From: Neurospora tetrasperma FGSC 2508
Lineage: Eukaryota > Ascomycota > Sordariomycetes > Sordariales > Sordariaceae
Assembly (NCBI RefSeq): GCF_000213175.1
Contig: NW_009799103.1
Location: 3,437,921-3,501,920 of the forward strand
Reading direction: 5' to 3'
Length of the DNA: 64,000 nt
Within the stretch, counting starts at the first letter, position 1. The number at the start of each line of letters is the position of its first letter. The translations under genes were made by a program, and so were the position numbers. The notes beneath the pieces were generated by a model, which saw nothing but the letters and a program-made list of their open reading frames with translations, was not told the DNA's origin and did no database searches. Below, in pieces: positions 34,271-46,746 of this stretch.

Positions 34271-35829
34271 CACGTCGTTAGATTTCTTACTGTTAGTTGA
34301 TGACTCAGGAGTAAGTAATGCTTTGGTGGTCGACGAAGAATATGAAAGGGGTGGTGACACTGGCTTACTATATCGAAGACTAGTCGGGTTCGGAGCCACC
34401 AAACTGACACATCATCAGGTAGCCATACATACCTGCCCATCATTAGGTGAAAGCGGAAGGCCAATAAGTAACGGGCCTCCAGCAGGCTATGTATTCACCC
34501 GGACCCGAGCAGTCTAGCAAACGGCGATAGTAACCCTCATGCATGTGAACAGACTTCCGTTTGTCCTTGTCGACGACAGTCTCTCCCAACAAGCCGGGCT
34601 CACGACACGTACAACACGGTTCCTAGCATAAGAAATCATCTTGACCTACAAGATGGCTGGCTTAGTTGCTGAGAGCCAGAGACTGACCGCCGGCGAAGAA
34701 CATGGAATCAATCTCAATTGCATTCCGCACGATATCCGAGCAACCACCGGGGCAGTTGCGCTTGATTGATGAGCAACGTCTGTGGTGGCCCGAAAGGAGA
34801 CGAATCCCGTCGCCTATACTTGAAAGACTCCATGTTGGTACCTCTAGGTAGCTTCGCCTTTCTTTAGTTAATTGATTCTACGGGTTCGGGTAGTGAGGAA
34901 CTCAGGTCCCTTCGTCTGGACGTAAACTCTGTGGCCTAGAAACTACTTCTGGTGCAGTGGCGGTTGAGATCTGTTACTATCGTTAGTGCATGAAAGCACC
35001 ACGGTGCTCTGTTAGCGCAATAACAGAGTCCACCCTCCGAATTCCAACTTGCGATCGTATGGGCACCCTTGAGACACTATGAAATTTCTGCGTAACGAAA
35101 ATTGAACGAGAGTTGAAGCCAGTCGATATAGATTGTCAAGTACTATGCCGTCGACGTCCTAAAGTAGCTTTCGTGATATCGTGGTGCTATCGCCTTCTGG
35201 CTTGTCAAGAGCGCCGGCTTGGTTTTGGTGATTGAAGGACCCCTTTTGCTTCAAGTTTCGGGTTTCCATCTGAAATAATTGTCGTAGAAAGATTGATTGT
35301 TTTGCTATGGTCTTTCCTTGGAAATAATGCCAAGTTGTAAATCGAGTTCTACAAAGGGCTGCTGCAATCGATGGGCATGATGGCGGGCCAAGCTACCCAG
35401 AACCAAACAGCTTCTACCATATGCTCATTCACATTGTCATTTCTAAATGGGGTATCTATGTACCTATTTTTCCAGCTCTATCTCCTCAAAACTTTTTTTT
35501 TCACGTCTACCCCTATCTACCACACCCATCCCTGTTTAGGCATCCATCTCTAGATGCACGTGGGTATCCAATGATGTTTTAATATCCAACGGTTTCCGAC
35601 ACCAGCATCCCGATGCCGCACCATCTGTTTCCCGTTCACCACTCTCCACTGTATCCTCATGCACCATAATAATGCTCTCAAGTATATCCAATTCATTAAC
35701 ATTACCATCTCGCTTTTCATATCCAAGAGTCATATAATCTATACATGAAACAGTTCATCGCTCTGTTCTTTTTCTCTTTCACCCTAGTTGATAGGGGGGA
35801 ATGGCAGCCAGCGTCCACTTGGCCACCTT
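34271..35829. other. Intergenic region, no supported gene
   Basis: No coding region is supported. A cluster of short palindromes sits at 34972-35028. Sequence from about 35480 to 35829 is the 3' flank of the permease gene. Confidence 0.5.
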
Positions 35830-37644
35830 TCAATCCTTCTTCCCCAAGGATCCCTCTACCGGCACTGGCTTCTTGACATCGCCAGGGATCGCCGATGCGG
35901 CACCTGTATTCATGGTCGCGACATCCTCGCCAACCTGTTCTGTGGGCGGGCCGGCGTAGTTCTTGTGGCCCCAGGTGATGTACCACGCCAGAGAAACGGA
36001 GGTGAAGCCGACGAAGACAACAGGGGCGTAGTTGACGGTGCCGGCGCTAACGGGGATGTAGGCGGGCATGCAGAAGAGGGGGACTGCGAAGAAGGACCAG
36101 GCTGTTTTTATGGGGGTTAGATCTGCACAGAAAAAAGGGTTGAGGGGCAAAGGAGGGGAGAGGAAAACATACCCAAAGCAATAATGTTGCAAAACCACCC
36201 AAACTTGCCCAGCGGGAACTTGGCACCAATGACATGCTTCCGCTTTTCAATCATCGATACGGCAATGGGCACCGCGTATGAAATGGTCAAGCAAATGACA
36301 CCAACGCCACTGAAGGCGTTGAAAGCCGCCGACGAACCAAAGTAAATGACGCCCAGCAAGATTTGGATGACCATGGACAACATCATGGCGTTCAGCGGCA
36401 GATCCAGACCGGTGTGCACCTCCTTCCACCACCTGGCCCCGGGGATGGCACCGTCGCGAGCAAATGCCCAAGTGCAGCGAGAGGCGGCGGTGGTGCAAGC
36501 AGTGCCGCAGAGGATACCCAAGACCATCAGGGGAATAAGCAAGCAGATAGCTCCAACAGAGGAGCCGACAGCGGACTTGAGGATGGTGGGGACGGGCTGA
36601 CCGGACGGCAAGGCGACCAGCATGGCAATGTCAGGGAGGACGAACATGAGGGGAATCATGAAGACCAGGCCGCCGATAGCGTTGATGACGATGGTGATGA
36701 CCATGGCCTTGGGCACCTGGGTGGCGGGGCGCTGGACTTCCTCGCACATGGAGATAATCATGCCAGTCGAAGAGGTGGCGTAGCCGGCATGCAGGAGACC
36801 GACGCAGAAGGCCCAACCCTTGGGCCAGCCGGAGGTGGGCTCGAAATGGCCGAAAGCGTAAGCGCCGGAGTGGCGGCCTTCCTTGGCTACGACGAGGATG
36901 GTGACGAGGATGCAAATGAGGCCGACGAAGGTCCAGACGATGGCGAAGGTCTGAAAAGTTGAGGTTAGCATTGTGTACCGAATCCATATGAAGGAGGGCA
37001 AAACTTACATCCAAAAGAGGCAGGATCTTGTTGCCCAGCGCTGAGATGGCGTTACACAGCAACGTAATAGCCAGAAATACCAGGAAGATCTGGTAGGTCT
37101 CCGCCTGCCAGATATCGCTGCCGTCCTCATTTTGGAAGACATTGACACAAGCGACAAAAAACAGAGCCGTACCAAAGTTCACAGCCAAGGTAATCGTGAT
37201 ATTGCCAACGACATAGGCCCATCCGCAAATGTAGGCTGACACTCTCCGATACTTGGCGGGCGCAATCATGAAAGTCTGGTAGTAGACACCGCCAGCCGTA
37301 GGATAAACCGAAGTGATTTCACCAAGAGAAGCCGCAACGCAGAGAATGATGGCACTGATGATGACCCAGCCCCAGATGACAACGACGGGACCGCCGTTTT
37401 GCAGCGGGTAGTACAGGGTGGTGGCCAGACCGTAAGGAATCGAGGCAAGGACGAAGGACATGAAGGCGACGTGCCACGTCGAGCGGGTGCGCGCTAGTTC
37501 GGCCTTGTAGCCGAGGGCGTTGAGGAGGTCATCGCCGTCACTGGCCGAGGCCACCTCACCACCGAGGTCGTGGCTGCGCGGGCGAAGAATGTCGGGCGGT
37601 CCGGCGGCATAGCTGCCGCTCGCCTTGGCGGCCGTTGTACTCAT
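35830..37644 (-). CDS. APC-family amino acid/GABA/choline permease
   Basis: About 568 residues in three exons: 37644-37009, 36950-36173 and 36122-35830. Introns of 58 and 50 nt (GTAAGT...TTTTCAG; GTATGT...GTGCAG) preserve the helices on both sides. Twelve hydrophobic spans are predicted. Family landmarks: STWHVAFMSFVLASIPYGLATTLYYPLQNGGPVVVIWGW (helices 1-2), SLGEITSVYPTAGGVYYQTF, and GYATSSTGMIISMCEEVQRPATQVPKAM, typical of the fungal GABA/choline permease (UGA4/HNM1) branch. It would be a plasma-membrane or vacuolar uptake carrier; the exact substrate cannot be read from sequence. The start was taken at MSTTAAK (37644) rather than at the in-frame ATG eight codons earlier. Confidence 0.9.
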
Positions 37645-38417
37645 GGCACGGAGGAGGAGGAGCTGCAACAGCGGGACGGGGCTGGATGTGATGCTTCCTG
37701 TGACGTCAATGCAGATATTCGTCTAGGCGGGCTCCGTGCGTCGGTGGCCGGTGTTGCAGGTCGCGGGCAGGTGGCACTGAGTCGGATACTGGATTCCCGT
37801 CAAGCCGAGCGAATGTAGGAGAGGACAGTGATGGGTGACAGGTTGTTATCGTTGTCGTTGTCGTCGATTGGCAGTGCGACTTGTCACCGTCAATGTCTCC
37901 CAGAAAGGCTGGATTCGAGTGCCAATGGGTGGTGGGTGGGTGGTCCAGTCGTTGTGAAAGTCGGATGATGTGAGATGGGATGAGTGATGGGCCAAAAGTG
38001 GAATAATGTACGTATTTCAGGTCAGAAGGAAGTTCAGATGATGGGCCTTCCAAACATTTATTTGCCCGAGCTATCGGGTTCAGTTGGTTGCGGTACGGAC
38101 GGTGCAGCAGCAGCTTGGGACCTTGCAGGCCAAGCAGGCCTGAAGCTACTACATACCCTTTTCGCGTGCGCCCTGCAGCGGGGACCCCTGCTTACAAGCT
38201 CTTCAGTTCCCTCTTTCCGTGATGTGCCAATGGAACCTATCTCTGGACCCAAATCTTTTTGCAATCTGTGGGGTCTTCCGTCCTCGCCCCGGCCCATCAC
38301 ATCCGTCTCTTATCCATTCTTTCCCCCACTGTTGCTTTACCCTTTTGGTGCAATTATCCCACCAAGCCCACTCCCCCACGAGGTTGGTTGCCATGTAATG
38401 GGATGTGACTATAGTGA
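37645..38417. other. Promoter region of the permease gene
   Basis: No gene supported. Ends at the target-site duplication of the hAT relic. Confidence 0.5.
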
Positions 38418-40904
38418 CCCCTGGTTAGTGATCCATTATTTTAGGCCCCATCTCATTTTTTCAATTCACGGTAAATTTTAGAAATTACTAACGGTCAGGA
38501 GTCCGTGCGGGGTGCCCGTGCCCCCTCTACACTGTAATTTGGTAAAATATAGTAGATTTGTACCACTCCTTACCTTAAATTACCTCTATTTACAATAATG
38601 ACTTAATAATTAAACCGCTAACTCACAATACGATGCCCCTTATACGCCTCGCTATAAATAACACTATTAATAATAAGTTCGATCTTCTCCCTAATCCTAG
38701 CTATCCCTACCAAATTGCAATATATAAGCACTATCAATTAAGGCAGGCTAAAAATATTATACATCAGCACAAATACTTCACTAAGTATAAAGCCTACTTA
38801 CAACATTGAATTAATTAGTAAATTAAAAATTGTAAAAATATTAGAAAGTATACCGTTGCTATAACTATAGCCTAGAAAGTCTCGAATCCCTATATTCTTA
38901 ATATAGTAAATTTCATACTAACCAATATAGTCTCTCTAAATTAAAATCGACTAATATACCGCTGAAGCTATCCTTTTAAATAGTAAGCTATTTACCCTCT
39001 TTGAAAGTATACTTATAAGAGCCTTCCTCTACTTACTCGTCCTTATATATACTCCGCCGAATTCTAATAATATTTCTAACAAATAGCTACTAAAAATCTA
39101 CACGCAAATAAAACTCTAAGTTATAGAATAATATATTAAGAATAATATATATATTAATATATACTTCAATAAATCTAACGACTACGCTGGCCGCCATATT
39201 ATTAATATCTCTATTGCTATTTTTAATGGGCTAACTTTCTACTGGAAGAATATAGATACTAATTTAACTAAATACACGTTAGCGAACTTAGCCAACGTTA
39301 TTACCAACGTTACTATCGATCTTATAGAAGGGAGGACTTCAAAGATTGATAGCTTTATTACTGATATGTATAATACTGTACGCAAAGCTACCACAAACCT
39401 TATAGCCGACCTACGGTTTAATAATATATTTACTATTCTATATAATTTATACTCTTTATAACTATTAATGAAAGATGTATTAAATATTCCTATATCTAAG
39501 ACTATCGCTGCGCAAATTAACCAGCTTGTTACCTTCTTTCGTACTTCTAAACTGCAATTCGCCCGCTTACGTAGGTATATACTAGTATACAATAGCAAGA
39601 TTATCTCTATCCTTGCCACGTAAGTATATATTTCTCTATTATTTATTTTATATATATTACTAACTAAACTAGTATAATTACTCGATAGAGATTACAATAT
39701 AAATTAATTAAGTCAATCCAATGGGTAAAAGTAGTATTGTAAATTTAGATTAGTGTAATATACTTTGAAGGCTAGTACAACAATACCCCCTAAATTAACA
39801 ATACCATTATAGTACAATTCTAATAAGTGCTTTAAATTATCGAAAGCGCCTACTTTTAGTATAATATCGATAAGCTAGAGTGCTTCCTCTTACCTTTTTA
39901 CAAAGCTTAGCTATTATTAGAAGTAAATAGATTATATATCGGTTATACTATTCCTCGATAAGTCGAAATCTAGCGCGCTTAGTTACATCTCTAATACTCG
40001 ATTATTACTAAGAGTTAGTAGGATCTTAAACGTACATATATTACTAGACGAACTAAGTAACTTACCCCTATTAATTAACTTTCGTACCTCCTACTACTAT
40101 CTACTACTATAATAATACTTAACCAAATTGCCCCCTCTATTCCTAATATATAATACTATACTATTAAATACCTATATAAGTTCGTTGGCTGGTTGGGAGT
40201 TACAAACCAACAAATTATCTCTAACTTCCTCAATTTTTATACTCGTAAGAGGAGATATACACTATACGCTAACGTCTAGCAAATAAGCCTCAATGCGAGG
40301 CACTTTTAGTATTATATATAAAATATAGTACAAAATAAATCAGTTATTATACTACTAATAGTAAGGATATTTACAATACTAACTAATAGTATACCGTACG
40401 AGCGAGCCTTCTCTATAATAAATTTCCTCGAGAGCCTGGTATATATTCGACTAGCCAAAGAGAAGATGGATATAGCTACCTTCGTTTATATAAATGGTAA
40501 GCGACTCTATAAATTAGATTAAAGCTAGGCCTAACTATCTAACGAGTAAAGAGACGTATTATTATTAGAAATAGAAGAATAGTTATATATCAATATACAA
40601 TTTAACGATCTCAACAATCAACCGATTGAAGACAGTGTTATTTAATAGATTAGAAGCAATATATATTACAAGGTTTACGACTCTACAAGGGTCGTGAGAG
40701 TAAATAAATTATTCAATTTAGATAAAATTTGAGCATTTTGGTGCAGTTTGGTGTGCAGTCTGGTGTGCTGAAATACCAGATATTACGATAAGTGAGTCAC
40801 GTGCACCCCGATAAGCCGTCAGACAAAGCATTTTTTCATTACTCTGACTGTAATTACTGTCACTGACTCTGACACATTCTGACGAATGGATCACTACCCC
40901 TGGT
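38418..40904 (+). mobile_element. RIP-mutated hAT transposon relic with 8-bp target duplication
   Basis: The element spans 38426-40896 (2471 bp). It starts TAGTGATCCATT and ends with the exact inverse AATGGATCACTA. CCCCTGGT is directly duplicated on each side (38418-38425 and 40897-40904); an 8-bp duplication is the hAT hallmark. The interior from about 38480 to 40740 is strongly AT-rich and full of stops in all frames, as expected after RIP (C-to-T on both strands). About 50-150 bp at each end keep normal composition. On the plus strand, 40391-40521 still reads IPYERAFSIINFLESLVYIR and then LAKEKMD...VYINGKRLYK, which looks like the C-terminal dimerisation segment of a hAT transposase. It is inactive. 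Confidence 0.9.
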
Positions 40905-42881
40905 AAGCTCTACGACAGGAACAGGTTTTGTCTTTGTACCTCTAGCGCAAACCTTTTGCCTCTCTTGCCCCCGTACGCTATGTACATTCCGGTACACCTG
41001 CTAGAGAGAAGGAGGGAAGCTCTCAGTTTACGATGATGAGAATGGCAATGGCAATGGTGATGCTGTTGTCTAAAATCCATTCTGATTTCTCCCCATGGCC
41101 TCCAGTGCCCCAACATTGCCACCAGTATTGCAAGCACCAGCAATCACTAACATCGCTAGCACCAGGCAACTCACACATGTGATATGTACTATTCCGCATG
41201 GGGCTTAATAAGAGAGATAACAGGGCTGATTGCCAAGAACGAAAAGCTCCGTCAAATACAATAACTTCGTGCTTACTGCTACTTCCAGTAATTCGTGCGC
41301 TCATCCTCAGAGTTTGCCTCCATTTCGCGAGTTTCCCGATATTTTCTCTTTCAATATTCCTTTTTTTTTGTGCGGACCACTGTTTGGACATTTGTGAACT
41401 CTGAACGGCTTTTCACTTTCACTAGTTATCTGTTGCGGATACTCCAGTCGATCAGTCAGTGTCGGTTGTCCGTCCCTTGTCTTAAGTTGTCTTTCAACTT
41501 GTCTTGATTCGGATTCTTTTGTCTCGGCCGAGACCGCCTCTTTTGGCAAACCGCTGTACGTGTACCTTTAACTGTTAATGCAGAGCCCCTTGATAGAGTT
41601 CATCCACAGGGTCCAAACGACAAAACCGACTTAAAAGAAAAGAATTATCTAGAATCTCATCTGTCTTCTGCGTTTCAAGCCCCTGAAATCCGCCCCTCGT
41701 CGTCTCCCTCATCCCGTTTCTCTTGTTTTGCAAACCTGCTTGACTCGAATTCCAGTCTTCCACCAAACTTCCTCCTAGGTCCCTACGTAAGGGTAATTTG
41801 TCCACAACCTCGCGGTCCCGGAGAACTCGCAGCGAAATGTGCCTGACAACGAAGCCCTTGAAGCCTCCACCTTTTTCCCAGCCCGCCCGCCCGCCCTTCC
41901 CCGAACTTTTTACCCGCTTTTCTATCCACTTTCCATGGAACTTTGCAGAAAGTTTAGTGGAGCCACACAAACCGACCGCGACTGTACACTAGTGCTAGTA
42001 CGTAGTGAAGTCAATATCCCAAGGAACCATGCCATTACAAACGAGACTTCTTTTGACATGTGATAGTCGTTGAGAAAACCTGCGAATGGTGCTGCTGCCT
42101 GGAAATGGAAAACTCAACAAAAAGTTTGATGTCCGTTGAGGATTGGGGCTGTGTTGTTTGATCGGGTTCCTTGTATCATTGCCGCCCGCCCGGTTCACCG
42201 GATGTGAGTGAAGCGCGTCGAGTCGAGAGTGATAACCAACGGCCACACTCAATTTGTATCTGCGGCACATGTCAAACTGGACTCATGGTTTTGATATCGT
42301 ATCGTGTCGTTCAATCGATGCCATACCTTGACGTTGTCCTCGACCACCACGCTCTTCTTCGAGTAACCAACAATTTCAGTTGTGCTTAGTTGTGCCTGGC
42401 AAGGTGGTGAATAAGCAATTTCGACCATATATGGGTTAAGGGCAAAATGGGAGAAGTTTAAGAAGAAGTTGAAGAACGACGACAGACGATGGAAGTGACA
42501 GGAGCCAGGAATTGAATGAACGAGGTCTCAAAGAACCACGTGCAACTTGCTTGACGCGTGCTGCGGTTCTTCCCGTTCCCGTTCCCGTTCCGTCCCTCCT
42601 TCAATCCGAACCTGTACGCACGTCCAATGCAGGAGATATTAGTTGAACCCTTTAACAAAAAAGGAGTTCCATGAGTGGACAGGGAGGAGTTAAAGACCCG
42701 ATACGGCGTGCTATTTTACGCAGGGTAATAGGCCAAGAGTAGATATCATATGCGTTGTATTCGTATCTTCGTTAATGTAGGCATGTACACATCTCTTTGT
42801 TCCCGCTCAACTCCGATGCCACTTATACCAACTCCTCGCCCGTCCCGATACTGAATAACTGGATGTAAGCCCTGCTGTGAT
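40905..42881. other. Intergenic region, no supported gene
   Basis: Several overlapping open frames (for example 41575-41970 minus and 41023-41391 minus) have no domain. A GCAATG-type short repeat is at about 41042-41060. The part next to 42881 is the 3' flank of the deubiquitinase gene. Confidence 0.45.
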
Positions 42882-45504
42882 TTACACCCGCTTGAAGAAG
42901 TAGACATAAGCAGTCTTCTTCATCTCCTCAACATCCACCACCTTGACCACCTTCTCATCGTTGAAAAGGACCCAGGAGGTCTCGTCCTCGCTGAGCTTCT
43001 TTCGGATGAAGGCAACATAGTGTCTATTTGCCATGATTAGCACGTAATTCGATAAATGGATTTGTTGAAGCAAACTCACCCAGCGTGAATACTCGTTCCC
43101 TTGTGGCATACAATCGACTGCAACTGAAACTTAGCCGGCAACTCACTGCTGCCCGCCTCCTTCTTCGGGCCCTCATTGCCAGCTGGTGCCTCCTCTTCAA
43201 CAGCGTCCGCATCATCATCAGGATGACTGAATAGCCACTCGATGGCTCTTTCCACATCACCACCGGTCTCCTTCAGTGCCTTTACAGCCCTCGGTCCAGA
43301 CAATCCCATCGACTCAAGCATGGCCAACTTCTCCGGGTCAGCCGCGCCAGCGCCCCCTGAAGCCGCACCACCGCTGCTGGCACTGAGGTCCAAAGGCACA
43401 TCAATATCGGGGTCATCCATGTGAGCAAACAGCCACTCCATGGCAGCGTTGGCATCCGAGTTGCCTGTGGCATGCAGCGCCTTCTCACCACGGACTCGTG
43501 GGAATCCCATGGCCTCGAGCATGGCAAGCGCCTCCGCGTTAGGCACAAATGCAGGAGCGCTGCTCTTGGCCGACTCATCCTCGGGCAGGGCTTCCTCGTC
43601 AGGCTGCTGACCCTTGGAAAGGTATTCGTCAAGGTTAAAGGGCTCATCATCAACAATGACGGGAACATCAATCTTGACGGGGACCCAGTTAACAACAGCC
43701 ATCTTTCGGGCATTGACAACGAGGACATCGGGGAAGGTCTTGAAGGCTTGACGCTTGGTAAACCCATCCTTGCTTCCGCAGCCCGCACAGGTCAACTCGA
43801 CGACCTCGGAGGCAGTCAGGCTGTCAAGACACTGCTTGAGTGTAACAGGCTTGTACTTGGGCTCTTGACCCTCCTCCTCGGGTGGAAGCTTCTCCATGGG
43901 CACGTCAATGAAGACGCTGTCCTGCTCATTGCTACTGTAGCGGACCTTCTTGCAGTTGAGGCACTGCAGACGCTGCTCCATGACGAAGCGCATGGGCTGG
44001 GTGGGATCACCAAGCTCTACTGGATGCTTGGATCGAGTGATAAGCTTGATCAGATGCTGCAAGAGCTCAAAGGCGTCTTGCTGCCGCATGGTCGAGAACT
44101 CCTCGTGGCCACGACCCATGAGGTGCTTGAACATGGAAGGCTGGAGACCCTTCTGGTAAGGGACGTTGGGAGTGTGCTCAGAAGCAAAGACATCGGTATC
44201 TGACTTGGAGTACCGTCCGGAAAGAAGACCATCACCAAGCTTGCGAAGCTGTGTTTCGAGGTCCTCGGCAGGATCTGTTACGCTGGGGAGAGGGCCAAGC
44301 TTGTCGCTGTAGTAACGTTGTTGGAAAGAGGGCAAGTCGTAGAGACACTGTAGAATACTGGCAAGGTAGCAGCTATTTCCGAGGTTCTTGAGGCCAGTCA
44401 GACCAGGGCCAAAAACGGGTGTCAACTCCTTGCCGTCCTCAGTGGTCATGGAAAACTCCCATCTCAAGTTCTGCTCGATCTGCATCTCCGTCAAGCTCTT
44501 TTCCGTCTTTTCGCGCTCAGCAAGGATAATGCCCCAGTTGGCCAGGTGGGCGCCCAGGTTGTCATCGATGCGCTCTTCGTCGCAGTTGTAGCAGTATACA
44601 TCGGCCGTTCCCTCGGGGGTGATGGAACCAAGCTTGACAGCGACGCCGTGCTTGGTCTCGGTTGCGTGAGCCAAACCATGAGAGTTTCCGCTGATACCAC
44701 CGAATTGGGCGCGGCCACAGCCAAGATTTCCGCATTCCAAACACAGCCAAAGGTTTTCGTTCAAGTCGCACTTGGAGCAATGGCCCAGATCCTGAGACTC
44801 AATCTTGCGAGGCTCTCCTTGCTGCATTGTCAAGATGTGCTCGCAGGTAGTGAGCTCTTGTTCCCAAGCCTTGACCTCCTCCTTGCGCGAGAACGTGTTG
44901 GCCTTCATGACGGCGTCGATGACGGGGGCGATGGTGGCATCTTCCTTGTTCAAGTTGTCGATTCCGCAGTCCAAGCACTTGACTGTAAGTGTTGTATCGT
45001 AGCGATCGCTTTCGGTCTCGGCCGCGATGGCGAGTTTGGACATCTTGAGAGGCGGCTCATTGCGCTCGATGATCTTGCGGGTTCGGCGAATGTTGAGCAC
45101 GAGCGGGTGGTTTCGTGAGGTGGCATGGAGCTTTGCGTGATTCCGGTCGCCAGCGCAGCCGCCGTTAAAGCACTTTAAGCAGACATCCAGACCAGCTGGG
45201 TCGTCCTATATACGGAGAGGTGGTCAGTTGCTAGGCTGGACATGGTAGATGCAGCTAGAAGAAGAGAGGAAGGGCCAGGATAGAGTACGGACAATGGAAT
45301 CGAAGCATTGGGTACAATCCTCGCGGTAGACATTGTCGGTAGGCGACGGCTTCGCGAGGTCTGTCAAAAATGGTGTGTCAGAAATACGTCCAGTCCTGAG
45401 TTAAAGGCGCGCCACACATGATGGAAGCTGGCTGAGCTGAGCTCCAAGAAGCATGCCAACAATAAGCAAGACTTACTTGCGGACCCGATGTGGGGGCACG
45501 ACAT
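42882..45504 (-). CDS. ubp14: Ubiquitin C-terminal hydrolase, UBP14/USP5 type
   Basis: Deubiquitinase that disassembles free polyubiquitin chains and so keeps proteasome flux and the ubiquitin pool. About 787 residues in four exons: 45504-45477, 45360-45293, 45205-43080 and 43023-42882. Order of elements: an N-terminal Cys-rich variant zinc-finger region ([25 protein letters not shown]); the ZnF-UBP domain (about 175-240, with [24 protein letters not shown]), which binds the ubiquitin C terminus; the catalytic Cys box with Cys311 in [15 protein letters not shown]; two UBA domains inserted in the catalytic domain ([17 protein letters not shown] and [17 protein letters not shown]); and the His box with His742 in GHYVAFIRK, formed across the last intron. 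The second intron has an unusual donor, GTCCGT. It begins 1.2 kb from ISU1 on the opposite strand. Confidence 0.95.
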
Positions 45505-46746
45505 GTTGGGCGGATTCGCGATGATGTATGAATGAAATCAACCAAGCTATGTTGTCTGTATTCTCTGCGTGTTGTGTACAACTAGAAAGTCATCGAATTG
45601 TTGGATGAAGTCTACCGCCAAGTTACGTTGTATCGCAGAGGAAGAGAAGATGGAAGAAGCGTGAAGGAAAATGGAAGCTTGCCGTAGCTGCAGGCAGTGA
45701 GTGAGCTGAGGTATGATGTTGTGGGGTAACTTTAGCTGACGCGGCAGGCACTGGAACAGCGACCACTCCCCATGTTCCAGGGAACCGCGCTTCATGGCAT
45801 TCGCCCTGCCGCCTTCCATTCGAACCCCGCTGCCGTTTCATGGATTGTGACAGCGGACAGGGATGATGTGCTGCAGTCTGGGGACAATTGAGCAGGGATT
45901 GGCGCTTGCTTACTGTGTAGGTATTGGTGGTAGACGATCTGTTATGCAGCTCTTAACATTGTAGCACGTTACACAGTGACAAAGCAGATAGGGTTTGTTA
46001 AGAAAGTGTCCTTTCCCTGTTTGCAAGCAAAGAGCCAGAGTTTTGGGGGTATGTTTGACGGCGACAGAAATGCCCATTCGACGAGGTAAGAAAAGAGAAC
46101 GAGGACCTGACTGAGTATCATTATAGGAACTCGTGATTATTAAAATCATTTTTCACTGGGTGAAAAGAGAAGCCCAAGTGATCGTCCAGAATTCCAAGTC
46201 AACAACCAAATCGCGAGACGTACCTCTACACATTCGGTGTTCCGTAATCTGATCATCTTATCTCCGCGGTAAGTGGGGCTCCAGGACTGTCTTGGCTCTC
46301 TTTTGGGATCTTTTGTCCAACCGACCAAGCCGACGTCGGGGATGACGCCCCCGTGTAAGCAACAGCGCGTCTTTGTCACTGACTTAACAGAATCCTGCTT
46401 CTCAAGCGGCTGTCTGTGCTCCGCTTTTGTTAGAGAAAGCTCTGACCAACCCCTCTTTTTCGTATCCCAGTCCCAGTCCCGAGTGCAGCAAGTCGCCCCC
46501 TTGGGTCATCATCGACTTTTGGCGACCAAGTGCCGCAAGCCCGCAAATCCGCAGCCAAATCCGCAAATTCCAGCAACTTTTAACCCTAAGTCCCGTCCGC
46601 CGCCAACCTCTTTATCTCGGCCACTTTGACTTTTTGCCATCCACTCATCACCAGAACTCGTCTCTTGCATCTCCGATACCTATCCTACAGAAACAACCAA
46701 ACAAACCAAGACAAAACAAAACATCACAATCACCACATCCGCAACC
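45505..46746. other. Divergent promoter region of ubp14 and ISU1
   Basis: No gene supported. The shared upstream region of two divergent housekeeping genes. A GGTTCGAAT word at about 45819 (minus) resembles a tRNA T-loop but has no matching stems. Confidence 0.55.

Noticed and set aside
34972-35025. Solo LTR (starts TGTTA, ends TAACA)
   Set aside because: Only about 54 bp long and no target-site duplication, so reported only as a palindrome cluster.
39239-39619. Minus-strand frame inside the AT-rich hAT relic
   Set aside because: Composition is that of RIP-mutated DNA (Ile/Leu/Arg-rich) with no domain; the readable transposase remnant is on the plus strand.
45760-45845. Minus-strand tRNA candidate because of GGTTCGAAT
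   Set aside because: The T-loop-like word is not flanked by complementary stem bases, and no acceptor, D or anticodon arms can be formed.
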